From Amycolatopsis sp. CA-128772 (GTDB lineage: Bacteria; Actinomycetota; Actinomycetes; Mycobacteriales; Pseudonocardiaceae), in assembly GCF_002904295.1 (NCBI RefSeq), contig NZ_PPHG01000025.1, positions 248,001 to 312,000 of the forward strand: DNA of 64,000 nt, given 5' to 3'. Shown piece by piece: positions 49,663 to 58,177 of the stretch (position 1 is the stretch's first letter; each line of letters opens with the position of its first letter). The position numbers and the translations under genes are program-made. The notes under the pieces are model-generated. The model ran no database searches and was not told the DNA's origin. It was given only the letters and a program-made list of their open reading frames with translations.

Positions 49663-50514
49663 GTGCGCGAACAGCGGGTCAGGGCGAACGGCATCGACAT
49701 CAACGTGGCCGTCACCGGAGACGGGCCCCCATTCCTGCTGCTGCACGGCTTCCCGCACACGTGGCGGCTGTGGACCGCGGTGATCCCGCACCTGGCCCGG
49801 CACCACCGGGTCATCGCGCCGGACCTGCGTGGCCTCGGCGCCTCCACCCGCGCGGCCGGCGGGTACGACGCCGGGACCCTCGCCGCCGACGCCGAAGCCC
49901 TCCTCGACGCCTTGGACGAACCCACGGCGACCGTCGCCGGCATCGACGCGGGCGCCCCGCCCGCGTTCCTGCTCGCCATGCGGCGGCCCACGCGCGTCCG
50001 GCGGCTCGTCCTCATGGAGTCGCTGCTCGGCGGGCTTCCGGGGGCCGAGGACTTCCGGCCGCCGTGGTGGTTCGGCTTCCACGCCGTCCCCGGCCTCGCC
50101 GAGACGGTCCTCGCCGGCCACGAGCCGGACTACATCGGCTGGTTCCTCGAGGCCGGCACCCGGGGCCGCGGCGTCCCGCCCGCGATCCGCGACCACTTCA
50201 TAGCGGCCTACACCGGACGCGAAGCGCTGCGAGGCGCCTTCGAGCACTACCGGGCGATGCCGGAAAGCGCTGCCCAGCTCGCGGAAGCCACCACGACCGG
50301 CCGGCTCACCGTGCCCACGGTCGCGATCGGCGCCCACCCGGTCGGCGACGCCCTCGCACGCCAGCTGCGCCCGGTGACCGACCGGCTCACCTCCCACCTC
50401 ATCGACGACTGCGGCCACATCATTCCGCTGGACCGCCCGGACGCCCTCCTGCCGTTGCTGGCCGAGGACGTCAGCCGAGCCCCTGCGACGACAGCCGGTC
50501 CTTCAGGTCGCTGA
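49663..50514 (+). CDS. alpha/beta hydrolase, Asp-nucleophile (epoxide hydrolase/dehalogenase) type
   Basis: 283 residues. HGFPHTWRLW (oxyanion HGxP) and RVIAPDLRGLGASTRAAGGY are those of epoxide hydrolases and haloacetate dehalogenases. The nucleophile elbow AGIDAGAPPA carries Asp105 in place of serine, and the late His is in DDCGHIIPLDRP. The enzyme would open epoxides or remove halide through an ester intermediate. The C-terminal tail (RAPATTAGPSGR) runs into an antisense gene scrap and may not be native. It is predicted to be controlled by the divergent HxlR protein. Confidence 0.83.
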   Translation: MREQRVRANGIDINVAVTGDGPPFLLLHGFPHTWRLWTAVIPHLARHHRVIAPDLRGLGASTRAAGGYDAGTLAADAEALLDALDEPTATVAGIDAGAPPAFLLAMRRPTRVRRLVLMESLLGGLPGAEDFRPPWWFGFHAVPGLAETVLAGHEPDYIGWFLEAGTRGRGVPPAIRDHFIAAYTGREALRGAFEHYRAMPESAAQLAEATTTGRLTVPTVAIGAHPVGDALARQLRPVTDRLTSHLIDDCGHIIPLDRPDALLPLLAEDVSRAPATTAGPSGR

Positions 50515-50590
50515 TGCTCGTGAGCCCCTTCGGCTGCGCGAGGTCGGCTTTCACGATGTCGGCCAGATGAACGCGGTGCCGTGCAGGGAG
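50471..50590 (-). pseudogene. C-terminal gene scrap
   Basis: On the reverse strand one frame reads HLADIVKADLAQPKGLTSIS, DLKDRLSSQGLG and stops at 50471. It has the composition of a real protein end but no start. It overlaps the 3' end of the hydrolase gene by 44 bp. A short GTG-initiated frame (MNSLHGTAFIWP) next to the end of the LLM gene could be the matching start, separated by a frame change. I do not recognise the family. Confidence 0.3.
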
Positions 50591-50591
50591 T

Positions 50592-51998
50592 TCACCGCGC
50601 TCCTTCGGGGGCACCAGCCGCGTCGGCGGTGGTGCGCCCGTGGACCGCGGGGCGGCCGCCGTACGGGTCGGCGTCCGTCCACAGTGTCGTGGACGCGGCC
50701 GCGCGGACGACGGGCACGACCTCCGAGGCGAAGCGTTCCAGCATGGCCAGCTGCTGTTCGTGCGGGATCATCGTGGGCAGGCTGTTGCCCGGCTGGTTGA
50801 AGGAGGCGACGAGCTTTTCGTACGTCGGGCCGAACGCCTCCCGCGCCTCCTGCGTGGTTCCGGCCAGGTACAGGAATCCCGCGCCCGCACCGACGAAGGC
50901 GAACCGCGGGTCGTGGCCGTGTCCGGCGTAGTGCTTGCGGTAGTGCTCGATCAGGACGGTGTAGTTGTCCCGCGGCTGGATCGCGTTGGCGGAGAACAGC
51001 GGGTAACCCCGCTTCGCGGCCAGTTCCGCCGACGTCACCGTGGTCGCCGGACCGTGCCAGACCCGCGGCGCGCCGGCGAACGGCCGCGGCAGGCTCGTCA
51101 CCGCGTCGAGCGGACCGCGGAAGCGGCCGTCCCAGGTGACGTCCTCCTCGCGCCGGAGCCGCCGCAGCAGCTCGTACTTCTCGGCGAGGGCGTCCCGCTG
51201 ATCGCCGTTCCCGATGCCGAACATCGGCAGCTGGCGCAGCTCGTTGCCCTTGCCGATCACCAGCTCCAGCCGCCCGCGCGAGAGCTGGTCGACGGTGGCG
51301 TAGTCCTCCGCCACCCGCAGCGGGTCGTGGATGGACAGGACGGACGCCCCGGTCTGGATCCGCACCCGGCCGGTCGTCGCGGCGATCGCGCCGAGCAACA
51401 CGGTGACCCCGCTGCTCAGGAAGGGCCCGGCGTGCCGTTCGCCGAGCGCGACGGCGTCGAACCCGAACTCCTCGGCGTGGCGCGCCGACGTGAGCGCCTG
51501 GGCGAACCGCTCATCGGTCCGGACCCGGCGGCCGGTCACCGGGTTCGTCAGGCAGGGCAGGATGTCCAGGACCCCGCCCTGCCGTTCGATCGTCCTGGCC
51601 GAAGCCGTGTTGTCCGCTGCGCAGACCAGCACCACGTGGTCCATGCCGCGCCGGGCCGCCTCCGTCAGCATCTGCCGCAGCGCCCACGTGGCCAAGCCGC
51701 GTCCCCGCGCCGACGGCCGGATGCGGTAGCCGATGTGGCCGGCGTGCCGGACGACCTCACCCGCTCCGTGCCGCAAGGCGATCCCGCCGAGCACCAGGCC
51801 GTTCTCGACGATCCACCGGTACGTGCAGCCCGCGTCCGCGGCGAGGCGGGCCACCCACGCCGAGAATTCCGCCGGGGCCGCCACCTCGTCAGTGGCCAGC
51901 AAGCCGAACCCGTCTTCGTGCGGGCCCGGACCCCACTCCGCGTGCGCGTCGAGCCAGGCCGGGTGCAGGCGTTCGTCGGGCGCGACCAAGCGGGCCAC
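50592..51998 (-). CDS. GNAT acetyltransferase-LLM flavin oxidoreductase chimera
   Basis: 468 residues. Residues 1-142 form a GNAT N-acetyltransferase (acetyl-CoA loop GYRIRPSARGRGLATWALRQ, NTASARTIERQGG). From VLDILPCLTNPVTGRRVRTD onward the sequence is an LLM-class (luciferase-like) flavin oxidoreductase (GFDAVALGERHAGPFLSSGV, DQLSRGRLELVIGKGNELRQ). The join falls at a Gly-Gly shared by both families. Near residue 410, FNQPGNSLPTMIPHEQQ appears to lack about 55 residues that LLM relatives carry. It is more likely a deletion-made fusion than a designed bifunctional enzyme; activity is doubtful. GTG start. Confidence 0.72.
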   Translation of the reverse strand: MARLVAPDERLHPAWLDAHAEWGPGPHEDGFGLLATDEVAAPAEFSAWVARLAADAGCTYRWIVENGLVLGGIALRHGAGEVVRHAGHIGYRIRPSARGRGLATWALRQMLTEAARRGMDHVVLVCAADNTASARTIERQGGVLDILPCLTNPVTGRRVRTDERFAQALTSARHAEEFGFDAVALGERHAGPFLSSGVTVLLGAIAATTGRVRIQTGASVLSIHDPLRVAEDYATVDQLSRGRLELVIGKGNELRQLPMFGIGNGDQRDALAEKYELLRRLRREEDVTWDGRFRGPLDAVTSLPRPFAGAPRVWHGPATTVTSAELAAKRGYPLFSANAIQPRDNYTVLIEHYRKHYAGHGHDPRFAFVGAGAGFLYLAGTTQEAREAFGPTYEKLVASFNQPGNSLPTMIPHEQQLAMLERFASEVVPVVRAAASTTLWTDADPYGGRPAVHGRTTADAAGAPEGAR

Positions 51999-52002
51999 GG
52001 CG

Positions 52003-52185
52003 TCAGCCCGAGACGATCCGCCGGAAGGTTTCCCGTTCCTGCGGCGAAAGCGGCACCCGCGGCACGTCGGCCCCCGGCCGCGGCACCGGCACCGCCATCG
52101 CCGGCTCGAACGGCGGGACCGGCAGCACCAGGGCCCGGCCGAAACCGGTCAACGAGCGGGTGAGCACGCGAACCAGCCCCCTCAT
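52003..52185 (-). CDS. DUF6059-like small protein
   Basis: 60 residues: MRGLVRVLTRSLTGFGRALV, a proline-rich middle (PVPPFEPAMAVPVPRPGADV) and VPLSPQERETFRRIV at the end. The pattern resembles the DUF6059 family of short actinobacterial proteins of unknown function. Its ATG overlaps the stop of the sulfite-oxidase-like gene by four bases and its own stop is four bases before the GNAT-LLM start, so all were once one operon. Confidence 0.6.
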   Translation of the reverse strand: MRGLVRVLTRSLTGFGRALVLPVPPFEPAMAVPVPRPGADVPRVPLSPQERETFRRIVSG

Positions 52186-53304
52186 CCGACGCCGACCGTG
52201 ACCGGGTGCCGGACGACCGCGCCGAACAGGTAGCCCTGGGTGTTGTACGGCGTGACGTCCGGCTGCCGCACACCCGTGATGCCGGTCGCGCGTGCTCGCA
52301 GCGTGTACGCACCCGCCGCGCGCGGGCGCCACGGGAAGTCCCACTGCAGCCGGCCGCGGTCGAGGGCGCGGCCGATCGGCTTCGCCGGCTGCCACGTCGT
52401 GCCGTCCGTGCTCACCTCCACCCGGCGGATGCGGCCGTGGCCCGACCAGGACCGGCCGCGCAGCACGTGGCGGTGGCCGGGCGCCAGGGTGGCATCCCAC
52501 GGGAGCTCGAACGCGCTCTTCACCACCTGATCGGTGACCACCGCGCCCTCGGGCGGGTAGTCCGGGCCCAGCAGGCGGTAGAACTGCGTGCTCCACGGCG
52601 ACACCAGCGGTGTGGCCGGCACCTCGATCCGGCCCAGCCACTTGATCGACGAAATCCCGGCCCACGACGGCACCACGAGCCGCACCGGGAAGCCGTGGTC
52701 GGGTGGCAGCGGCTGCCCGTTCATCTCGTACGCCGGCAGGACGTCCTGCAGCGCCTTGCCCACCGGCAACGGCCGGCGCACCCGGCCGAGGTTCACCCCC
52801 GCCGTCACGTAGTCCGCGTCGAGCCCCTCCGGGAGCACGTCCACCGCGTCGGCCGTTGCCCGCGCACTCGATGAACGCGGTGATCGTCTCGGACGGCAGT
52901 GCGCGCAGGTCCCGGTAGGTGAACTCGACCGGCCCGCCGCGCAGGCCGGAGCCGAACAGCCGCAACCGCCAGGTGGCCGCGTCCAGCACCGGCGTGGACG
53001 TGTGGTCGCGGACGAAGAACCGGTCGACCGGCGTCAGGTATCCCTGTCCCCGCATGGCTTCCCAGCGCGTCTCGGCGTTGCTGCCGTGGACGTCGAACAG
53101 CTCCGGCGGCAGCGGTTTCACGATCGGGCCCGCGGCCGCCGCCGCCGCGGGAGCCGCCGTCCCGGCCGCGGCCAGCGCGAGCCCCCCGGTGGCCGTCAGC
53201 CGCAGCAGGCCGCGGCGGCTCAGCCCCGGCATGCGCGCCTCCCCCGCTCGCCACTGCGCGATGCGCACCCGGTCGTAGGCGGATTCTTCGGTCAACCCCG
53301 TCAT
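52182..53304 (-). pseudogene. sulfite oxidase-like molybdopterin oxidoreductase, internally deleted and out of frame
   Basis: From ATG 53304 the gene encodes a Tat signal (LSRRGLLRLTATGGLALAAA) and the first part of a sulfite-oxidase Mo-domain up to TITAFIECAGNGR, whose Cys is the molybdenum ligand. The frame then fails near 52862. Another frame resumes with AVDVLPEGLDADYVTAGVNL and continues to 52182 with the rest of the Mo-domain and the dimerisation domain. Family members carry roughly 45 residues between these segments, so an internal deletion with frame loss is inferred. It is probably non-functional, or a sequence error. Confidence 0.72.
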
Positions 53305-53482
53305 GCCGGGCATTCCCGGGATCGCGTTCCGCCGCGGCCGGCGCGTCCACCCTGCGGAACGGGACCCGGCACCGGCGTTTATTCCCGTGACCGGCGGCCG
53401 TCCCAGCAGTTGGCCACGCCCGCCCGGGACGCGGAATCCGGCGCACACTACGGACGACGCCGAGCAGGAAGGAACCGCCGGG

Positions 53483-54688
53483 ATGCCCTCAGGAACCGGA
53501 CCGCGGATCGCCGTCGCGCTGGACGGAGCGGGGTGGCACCCCGCCGCCTGGCGCGAACCCGGCGCCCGGCCCCGCGAGCTGCTCACCGCCGGCTACTGGA
53601 CCGACGTGGTCCGCGAAGCCGAGGCCGGCAAGCTGGACTTCGTCACCCTCGAAGACTCGCTGGCCCTGCAGACCGTGAGCTACCTCGACCGGCCCGGCGA
53701 GCGGACCGACATCGTCCAGGGCCGCCTCGACGCCGTGCTCATCGCCGCCCGCGTCGCCCCGCTGACCTCGCACATCGGGCTCGTGCCGACCGCGGTGGTC
53801 ACCCACACCGAGCCGTTCCACCTGTCGAAGGCCATCGCCACCCTCGACTACGTCAGCACCGGCCGCGCCGGCGTGCGCGTGCAGGTCGCCGGGCGCGCCG
53901 ACGACAACCGGCACTTCGGGCGCCGCGAATTCGGCGAGTTCCGCCTGGAGGACTCCGCCGAGCCGGGCAAACCCAGCCCGCTGGCCGACCTCTTCGACGA
54001 GGCCGCCGACTACGTCGAGGTGCTGCGCCGGCTCTGGGACAGCTGGGAGGACGACGCCGAAATCCGCGACGTCGCCACCGGCCGGTTCGTCGACCGGGAC
54101 AAGCTGCACTACATCGACTTCGAGGGCCGCTGGTTCTCGGTCAAGGGCCCGTCGATCACCCCGCGGCCGCCGCAGGGCCAGCCGCCGGTCACCGCGCTGG
54201 CCCACGCCGCCATCCCGTACCGGCTCGCCGCCCGCTCCGCCGACGTCGTCTACGTGACGCCCTTCGACCGCGCGCAGGCCGGCGCGATCGTCGCCGCCGT
54301 CCGCGACGAACAGGACCGGGCCGGGCGCGGCGCCGAAACCCTGCACGTCTTCGGTGACGTCGTCGTGTTCCTCGGCGACACCGAGCGCGCCGCGGCGGAC
54401 CGCAAGGCCCGGCTCGACGACCTCGCGGGCGCGGAGTACGCGTCCGACGCGCACGTCTTCACCGGCACCCCGGCCGGGCTCGCCGACCTGCTGCTCGACT
54501 GGCACACCGCCGGGCTGTCCGGCTTCCGGCTGCGGCCGGGCGCGGTCCCGCACGACCTGACCGCCGTCACCCGCGGCCTGGTCCCCGAACTGCGCTCGCG
54601 CGGCGCCTTCCGCACCGAGTACGAGGCGGACACCCTGCGCGGCCTGCTCGGCCTCGCCCGCCCCGCCAACCGCTACGCCGGCGTCTGA
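53483..54688 (+). CDS. LLM-class flavin-dependent monooxygenase
   Basis: 401 residues of a luciferase-like TIM barrel: VVREAEAGKLDFVTLEDSLA, APLTSHIGLVPTAVVTHTEP, YVSTGRAGVRVQVAGRADDN, and WFSVKGPSITPRPPQGQPPV. The family uses reduced FMN and oxygen to cleave C-S, C-N or related bonds or hydroxylate. The start is ATG 53483 with GGAAGGAACC upstream. It ends 11 bp before a second LLM gene, so they are paired. A broken sulfite-oxidase-like gene next door raises the possibility of an organosulfur role; this is inference only. Confidence 0.82.
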   Translation: MPSGTGPRIAVALDGAGWHPAAWREPGARPRELLTAGYWTDVVREAEAGKLDFVTLEDSLALQTVSYLDRPGERTDIVQGRLDAVLIAARVAPLTSHIGLVPTAVVTHTEPFHLSKAIATLDYVSTGRAGVRVQVAGRADDNRHFGRREFGEFRLEDSAEPGKPSPLADLFDEAADYVEVLRRLWDSWEDDAEIRDVATGRFVDRDKLHYIDFEGRWFSVKGPSITPRPPQGQPPVTALAHAAIPYRLAARSADVVYVTPFDRAQAGAIVAAVRDEQDRAGRGAETLHVFGDVVVFLGDTERAAADRKARLDDLAGAEYASDAHVFTGTPAGLADLLLDWHTAGLSGFRLRPGAVPHDLTAVTRGLVPELRSRGAFRTEYEADTLRGLLGLARPANRYAGV

Positions 54689-54699
54689 GGAGGCCCGCA

Positions 54700-56043
54700 A
54701 TGTCCCGGAAGCAGATCCACCTCGCGGCGCACTTCCCCGGCGTCAACAACACGACCGTGTGGAGCGACCCCGAAGCCGGCAGCCACATCGAGTTCAGCTC
54801 GTTCGTCAAGCTCGCGCAGACCGCCGAGCGCGCGAAGTTCGACTTCTTCTTCCTCGCCGAGGGCCTGCGCCTGCGCGAGCAGAACGGGCAGATCTACGAC
54901 CTCGACGTCGTCGGCCGGCCGGACACCTTCACGGTGCTGTCCGCCCTGGCCGCGGTCACCGACCGGCTCGGCCTCGCGGGCACGATCAATTCGACGTTCA
55001 ACGAGCCCTTCGAGGTGGCCCGGCAGTTCGCTTCGCTGGACCACCTCTCCGCCGGGCGCGCCGCGTGGAACGTCGTCACGTCGTGGGACGCCTTCACCGG
55101 CGAGAACTTCCGCCGGGGCGGGTTCCTCCCCCAGGACCAGCGCTACGAGCGCGCGGAGACGTTCCTGCGCACCGCCTGGGAGCTGTTCGACTCCTGGCGC
55201 GGCGACGAAATCGCCGCGGACGCCGGCCGCGGGGTGTTCCTGCGCGACCCGGAGGCGGGCGCGTTCGCCCACCACGACTCGCACTTCGACATCGAAGGCC
55301 GGTTCCCGGTGCCGCGCAGCCCCCAGGGCCGTCCGGTGATCATCCAGGCCGGCGACTCCGACGAGGGCCGCGAGTTCGCCGCGGCGACGGCCGACGCGAT
55401 CTTCAGCCGCTACGGCACCCTCGAAGCCGGGCAGGCGTTCTACGCCGACGTGAAGGGCCGGCTGGCGAAGTACGGCCGCACGCCGGAGCAGCTGGTGATC
55501 CTGCCCGCGGCGACGTTCGTGCTCGGCGACACCGACGCCGACGCCCACGAGCGCGCCCACGTGGTCCGCCGTCAGCAGGTCAGCGCGCAGACCGCGATCA
55601 GGTTCCTCGAGCAGGTGTGGAACACCGACCTGTCCGGCCACGACCCCGACGGCCCGCTCCCGTCGACGGACCCGGTGGTCGGCGAGTCGACGATCGCCCC
55701 CGGCCGCGCCAGCGTCCGCATGTACCGCGACCCGGTCGCCACGGCCCGCGAGTGGCGGCAGCTGGCGGAGGCGAAGAGCCTGTCCACCCGCGACTTGATC
55801 ATCGAGGTCACCGGCCGCCAGACGTTCATCGGCGCCCCGGCCACCGTGGCGGCGGCGATCGACGACCTGGTCCAGGCCGACGCGAGCGACGGGTTCATCC
55901 TCGTCCCGCACGTGACGCCCGGCGGGCTCGACGAGTTCGCCGACAAGGTGGTGCCCCTGCTGCAGGAGCGCGGCTCGTTCCGCACCGAGTACACCGGGGC
56001 GACGCTGCGCGAGCACCTGGGGATCGAGCCGCCCGGGGCGTGA
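54700..56043 (+). CDS. NtaA/SnaA/DszA-family FMN-dependent monooxygenase
   Basis: 447 residues, the length of the NtaA/DszA group. Motifs: QIHLAAHFPGVNNTTVWSDP, AKFDFFFLAEGLRLREQNGQ, DHLSAGRAAWNVVTSWDAFT and PRSPQGRPVIIQAGDSDEGR. Family members oxidise nitrilotriacetate, EDTA, pristinamycin precursors or dibenzothiophene sulfone with FMNH2 from a separate reductase; no reductase gene is adjacent. An AGGAGG site lies before the ATG. The downstream permease may import the substrate. Confidence 0.87.
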   Translation: MSRKQIHLAAHFPGVNNTTVWSDPEAGSHIEFSSFVKLAQTAERAKFDFFFLAEGLRLREQNGQIYDLDVVGRPDTFTVLSALAAVTDRLGLAGTINSTFNEPFEVARQFASLDHLSAGRAAWNVVTSWDAFTGENFRRGGFLPQDQRYERAETFLRTAWELFDSWRGDEIAADAGRGVFLRDPEAGAFAHHDSHFDIEGRFPVPRSPQGRPVIIQAGDSDEGREFAAATADAIFSRYGTLEAGQAFYADVKGRLAKYGRTPEQLVILPAATFVLGDTDADAHERAHVVRRQQVSAQTAIRFLEQVWNTDLSGHDPDGPLPSTDPVVGESTIAPGRASVRMYRDPVATAREWRQLAEAKSLSTRDLIIEVTGRQTFIGAPATVAAAIDDLVQADASDGFILVPHVTPGGLDEFADKVVPLLQERGSFRTEYTGATLREHLGIEPPGA

Positions 56044-56163
56044 CGGACCGATCCGTCGCGGAGGGACAAGCACGGCGCGCGCAAAGGCAAGCCCGGTGGC
56101 GCGGGGGCTCTCATACTTCCGGTCCAGGCCGACCCAGGCGGTCCTGCGAACCAAGGAGCAGCG

Positions 56164-57624
56164 ATGAGCCGACCGAGTCCCGCGCAGGACAGCACCGCAC
56201 TCGCCGGGAACGTGCTCGGGGTGCCCGGCATCGTCTTCCTGGTGCTGGCCGCGGTCGCGCCGCTGACCGGCATGGTCGTGATCGCGGCCATCGGGATCGC
56301 CGTCGGCAACGGTGGCGGGATGGTCGCCGCCTTCATCCTGGCGACCGTCGTGCTGCTGCTGTTCGCGGTCGGCTACGCGCAGATGTCCAAGGTGCTGACC
56401 AGCGCCGGCGGCTTCTACGCCTTCGTCGTCAAGGGGCTCGGCAAGACCATGGGCCTGGTCGCCGGGTTCGTCGCCATGCTCGGCTACAACTGCTTCGTCG
56501 CCGGTGCCATCGGCACGAGCGGGTTCTTCACCGGCACCGTGCTCAAGGACGTCTTCGGGCCGGACGTCGACTGGGTCGTCTGGAGCGCAATCTCCGTCGT
56601 GCTGGTCTTCCTGCTCAGCCGGCGCGGCATCGACGTCAGCGCGAAGGTGCTCGGCGTCTCCCTGGTCCTCGAGGTGTCCATCCTGCTGATCATGGACTTC
56701 AGCGTGCTGTTCCGGCACGGCTTCTCGTTCGACGTCTTCCACCCGTCCGTGATGCTCCAGGGCGCGGGTGGGCTCGCGTTGCTGTTCGCGGCCAACGCCT
56801 TCATCGGGTTCGAAGCGACCGCCCTGTTCGGCGAGGAAGCGAAGAACCCGAAGCGGACGATCCCGCGGGCGACCTACATCGCCATCGGTTTCATCGGGGT
56901 GTTCGCCGCCTTCACCACCTGGGCCGTGGTGACGGCGATCGGGGTCGCGCAGGCCCAGGACGTCGCCACCGCCCACCTGTCCACCGGCGACCTGGTGTTC
57001 TCGGTGTCGCAGGACTACCTCGGCGGCGCGTTGACCAAGGTGATGATGCTGCTGCTCGTGGTCAGCCTGTTCGCGGCCCTGCTGGCCCTGCACAACTCGG
57101 CCACCCGCTACCTCTACGCCCTCGGCCGGGTCGGCGTCCTGCCGCGCCGGCTGGGCCGCACCCGCCCCCGCAACGGCGCACCCCAGTACGCCGCCATGGT
57201 GCAGCTGACTTTCGGTTCGGTGGTGGTACTGGTGTTCCGGCTGGCCGGCCTCGACCCGGTCGCCGACCTCACGGCCAGCATGACCGGCTTCGGCACCCTC
57301 GGCATCCTCGCCCTCCAGCTGCTCGCGGCGGTGGCGATCCTGGTCCACTTCCGACGCACCCGCGACGCCCGCCTGGTGCGGACCCTGATCGCCCCCGGCC
57401 TGGGCGCGGCGGGCCTCGGGGTGATCGTGACGCTGGCGATCGCCAACTTCCCGACGTTGGCGGGTTCCAGCAACGGCGTCGTGCCGCAGCTGCCGTGGCT
57501 GCTGCTGGCGGTCGCGGTGGCGGGGTTGCTCGTCGCCACCTGGCTGCGCACCCGCCGCCCGGCGGTGTTCCACGCACTGGACACCGACCTCGAGCGGGAA
57601 CCGGCGGTGGAGGGAACCGCATAA
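56164..57624 (+). CDS. APC-superfamily amino acid/amine permease
   Basis: 486 residues with about 12 membrane helices. The first helix region GVPGIVFLVLAAVAPLTGMV, then NAFIGFEATALFGEEAKNPK (helix 6 and the E-E-x-x-x-P loop), is characteristic of the amino acid-polyamine-organocation family. It imports a small amine or amino acid by secondary transport; the substrate is unknown. AAGGAGCAGCG precedes the ATG. A 120-bp gap separates it from the LLM pair and a hairpin covers its stop codon. Confidence 0.87.
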   Translation: MSRPSPAQDSTALAGNVLGVPGIVFLVLAAVAPLTGMVVIAAIGIAVGNGGGMVAAFILATVVLLLFAVGYAQMSKVLTSAGGFYAFVVKGLGKTMGLVAGFVAMLGYNCFVAGAIGTSGFFTGTVLKDVFGPDVDWVVWSAISVVLVFLLSRRGIDVSAKVLGVSLVLEVSILLIMDFSVLFRHGFSFDVFHPSVMLQGAGGLALLFAANAFIGFEATALFGEEAKNPKRTIPRATYIAIGFIGVFAAFTTWAVVTAIGVAQAQDVATAHLSTGDLVFSVSQDYLGGALTKVMMLLLVVSLFAALLALHNSATRYLYALGRVGVLPRRLGRTRPRNGAPQYAAMVQLTFGSVVVLVFRLAGLDPVADLTASMTGFGTLGILALQLLAAVAILVHFRRTRDARLVRTLIAPGLGAAGLGVIVTLAIANFPTLAGSSNGVVPQLPWLLLAVAVAGLLVATWLRTRRPAVFHALDTDLEREPAVEGTA

Positions 57625-57637
57625 CCGGCCGGTTCCC
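57612..57637 (+). terminator. hairpin across the APC permease stop codon
   Basis: GGGAACCG (57612-57619) and CGGTTCCC (57630-57637) form a perfect 8-bp stem with a 10-base loop containing the TAA stop. It probably ends the LLM/permease transcript. Confidence 0.5.
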
Positions 57638-57639
57638 CC

Positions 57640-58177
57640 GTCGACGGGATGTCGGCGCCGATCGGGTTCCGTTGGGTACCATGTCGCTCACCACGAGCAG
57701 CCGGCACCCTAGGCGAATAGACAACCGCCCCGGCAAGCTGTCCCCGTCGAGCGGAAGCCCTGCAGTCCTTTGCTCGCGGGTCAGGTGCTCGCCGCACGGC
57801 AGCCGCCCTACACGCTGAACCGGGCGACGTTGCCAGTGGATGCGCTCTACATCGAACACACCCTCGAACCGGTTGTTCATGATGATCTCGCCGATGCCCT
57901 CGATGTGGATCCGGACGCCACAGCTTTCCGGAACCAGTCGGCCGGGGAATCGGATGTGGGCGAGTACGTTCTGCGCCTCGCCCGGCTCGCCTGCCCGCTG
58001 GCCCTCGCCGCGATCAGCACCGGCGCCGGCGGCCTCCGAGGCGCGCTGGCCGTGCTCGGCGTCGCCGCCGCGACGATCGCTGCGGTGAACACACTTCTCT
58101 TCGCGAAAGCGCGTTCACGGGTTACGCTCGGGATCTTCGACAGTTACGTCAGCGCAGACCCGAGGGAGCTCACCGAC
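57640..58177 (+). other. 538-bp stretch with a coding-like open frame leading into the RraA gene
   Basis: No gene is firmly supported, but one frame open from TTG 57770 runs into the RraA gene without a stop. It has GC-biased third positions from about 57950 on and encodes two hydrophobic stretches (LARLACPLALAAIS and RGALAVLGVAAATIAAVNTL). A promoter-like pair TTCGCG (58100-58105) and TACGCT (58123-58128), 17 bp apart, lies within it. It may be an eroded membrane-protein gene or chance. Confidence 0.35.

Noticed and set aside
56044..56163. Possible riboswitch in the leader of the APC permease
   Set aside because: The leader is GC-rich and can fold, but I could not match any known riboswitch consensus.
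54673..57573. 966-residue reverse open frame spanning the LLM and APC genes
   Set aside because: Highly charged, low-complexity translation running across three well-motifed forward genes and their spacers.
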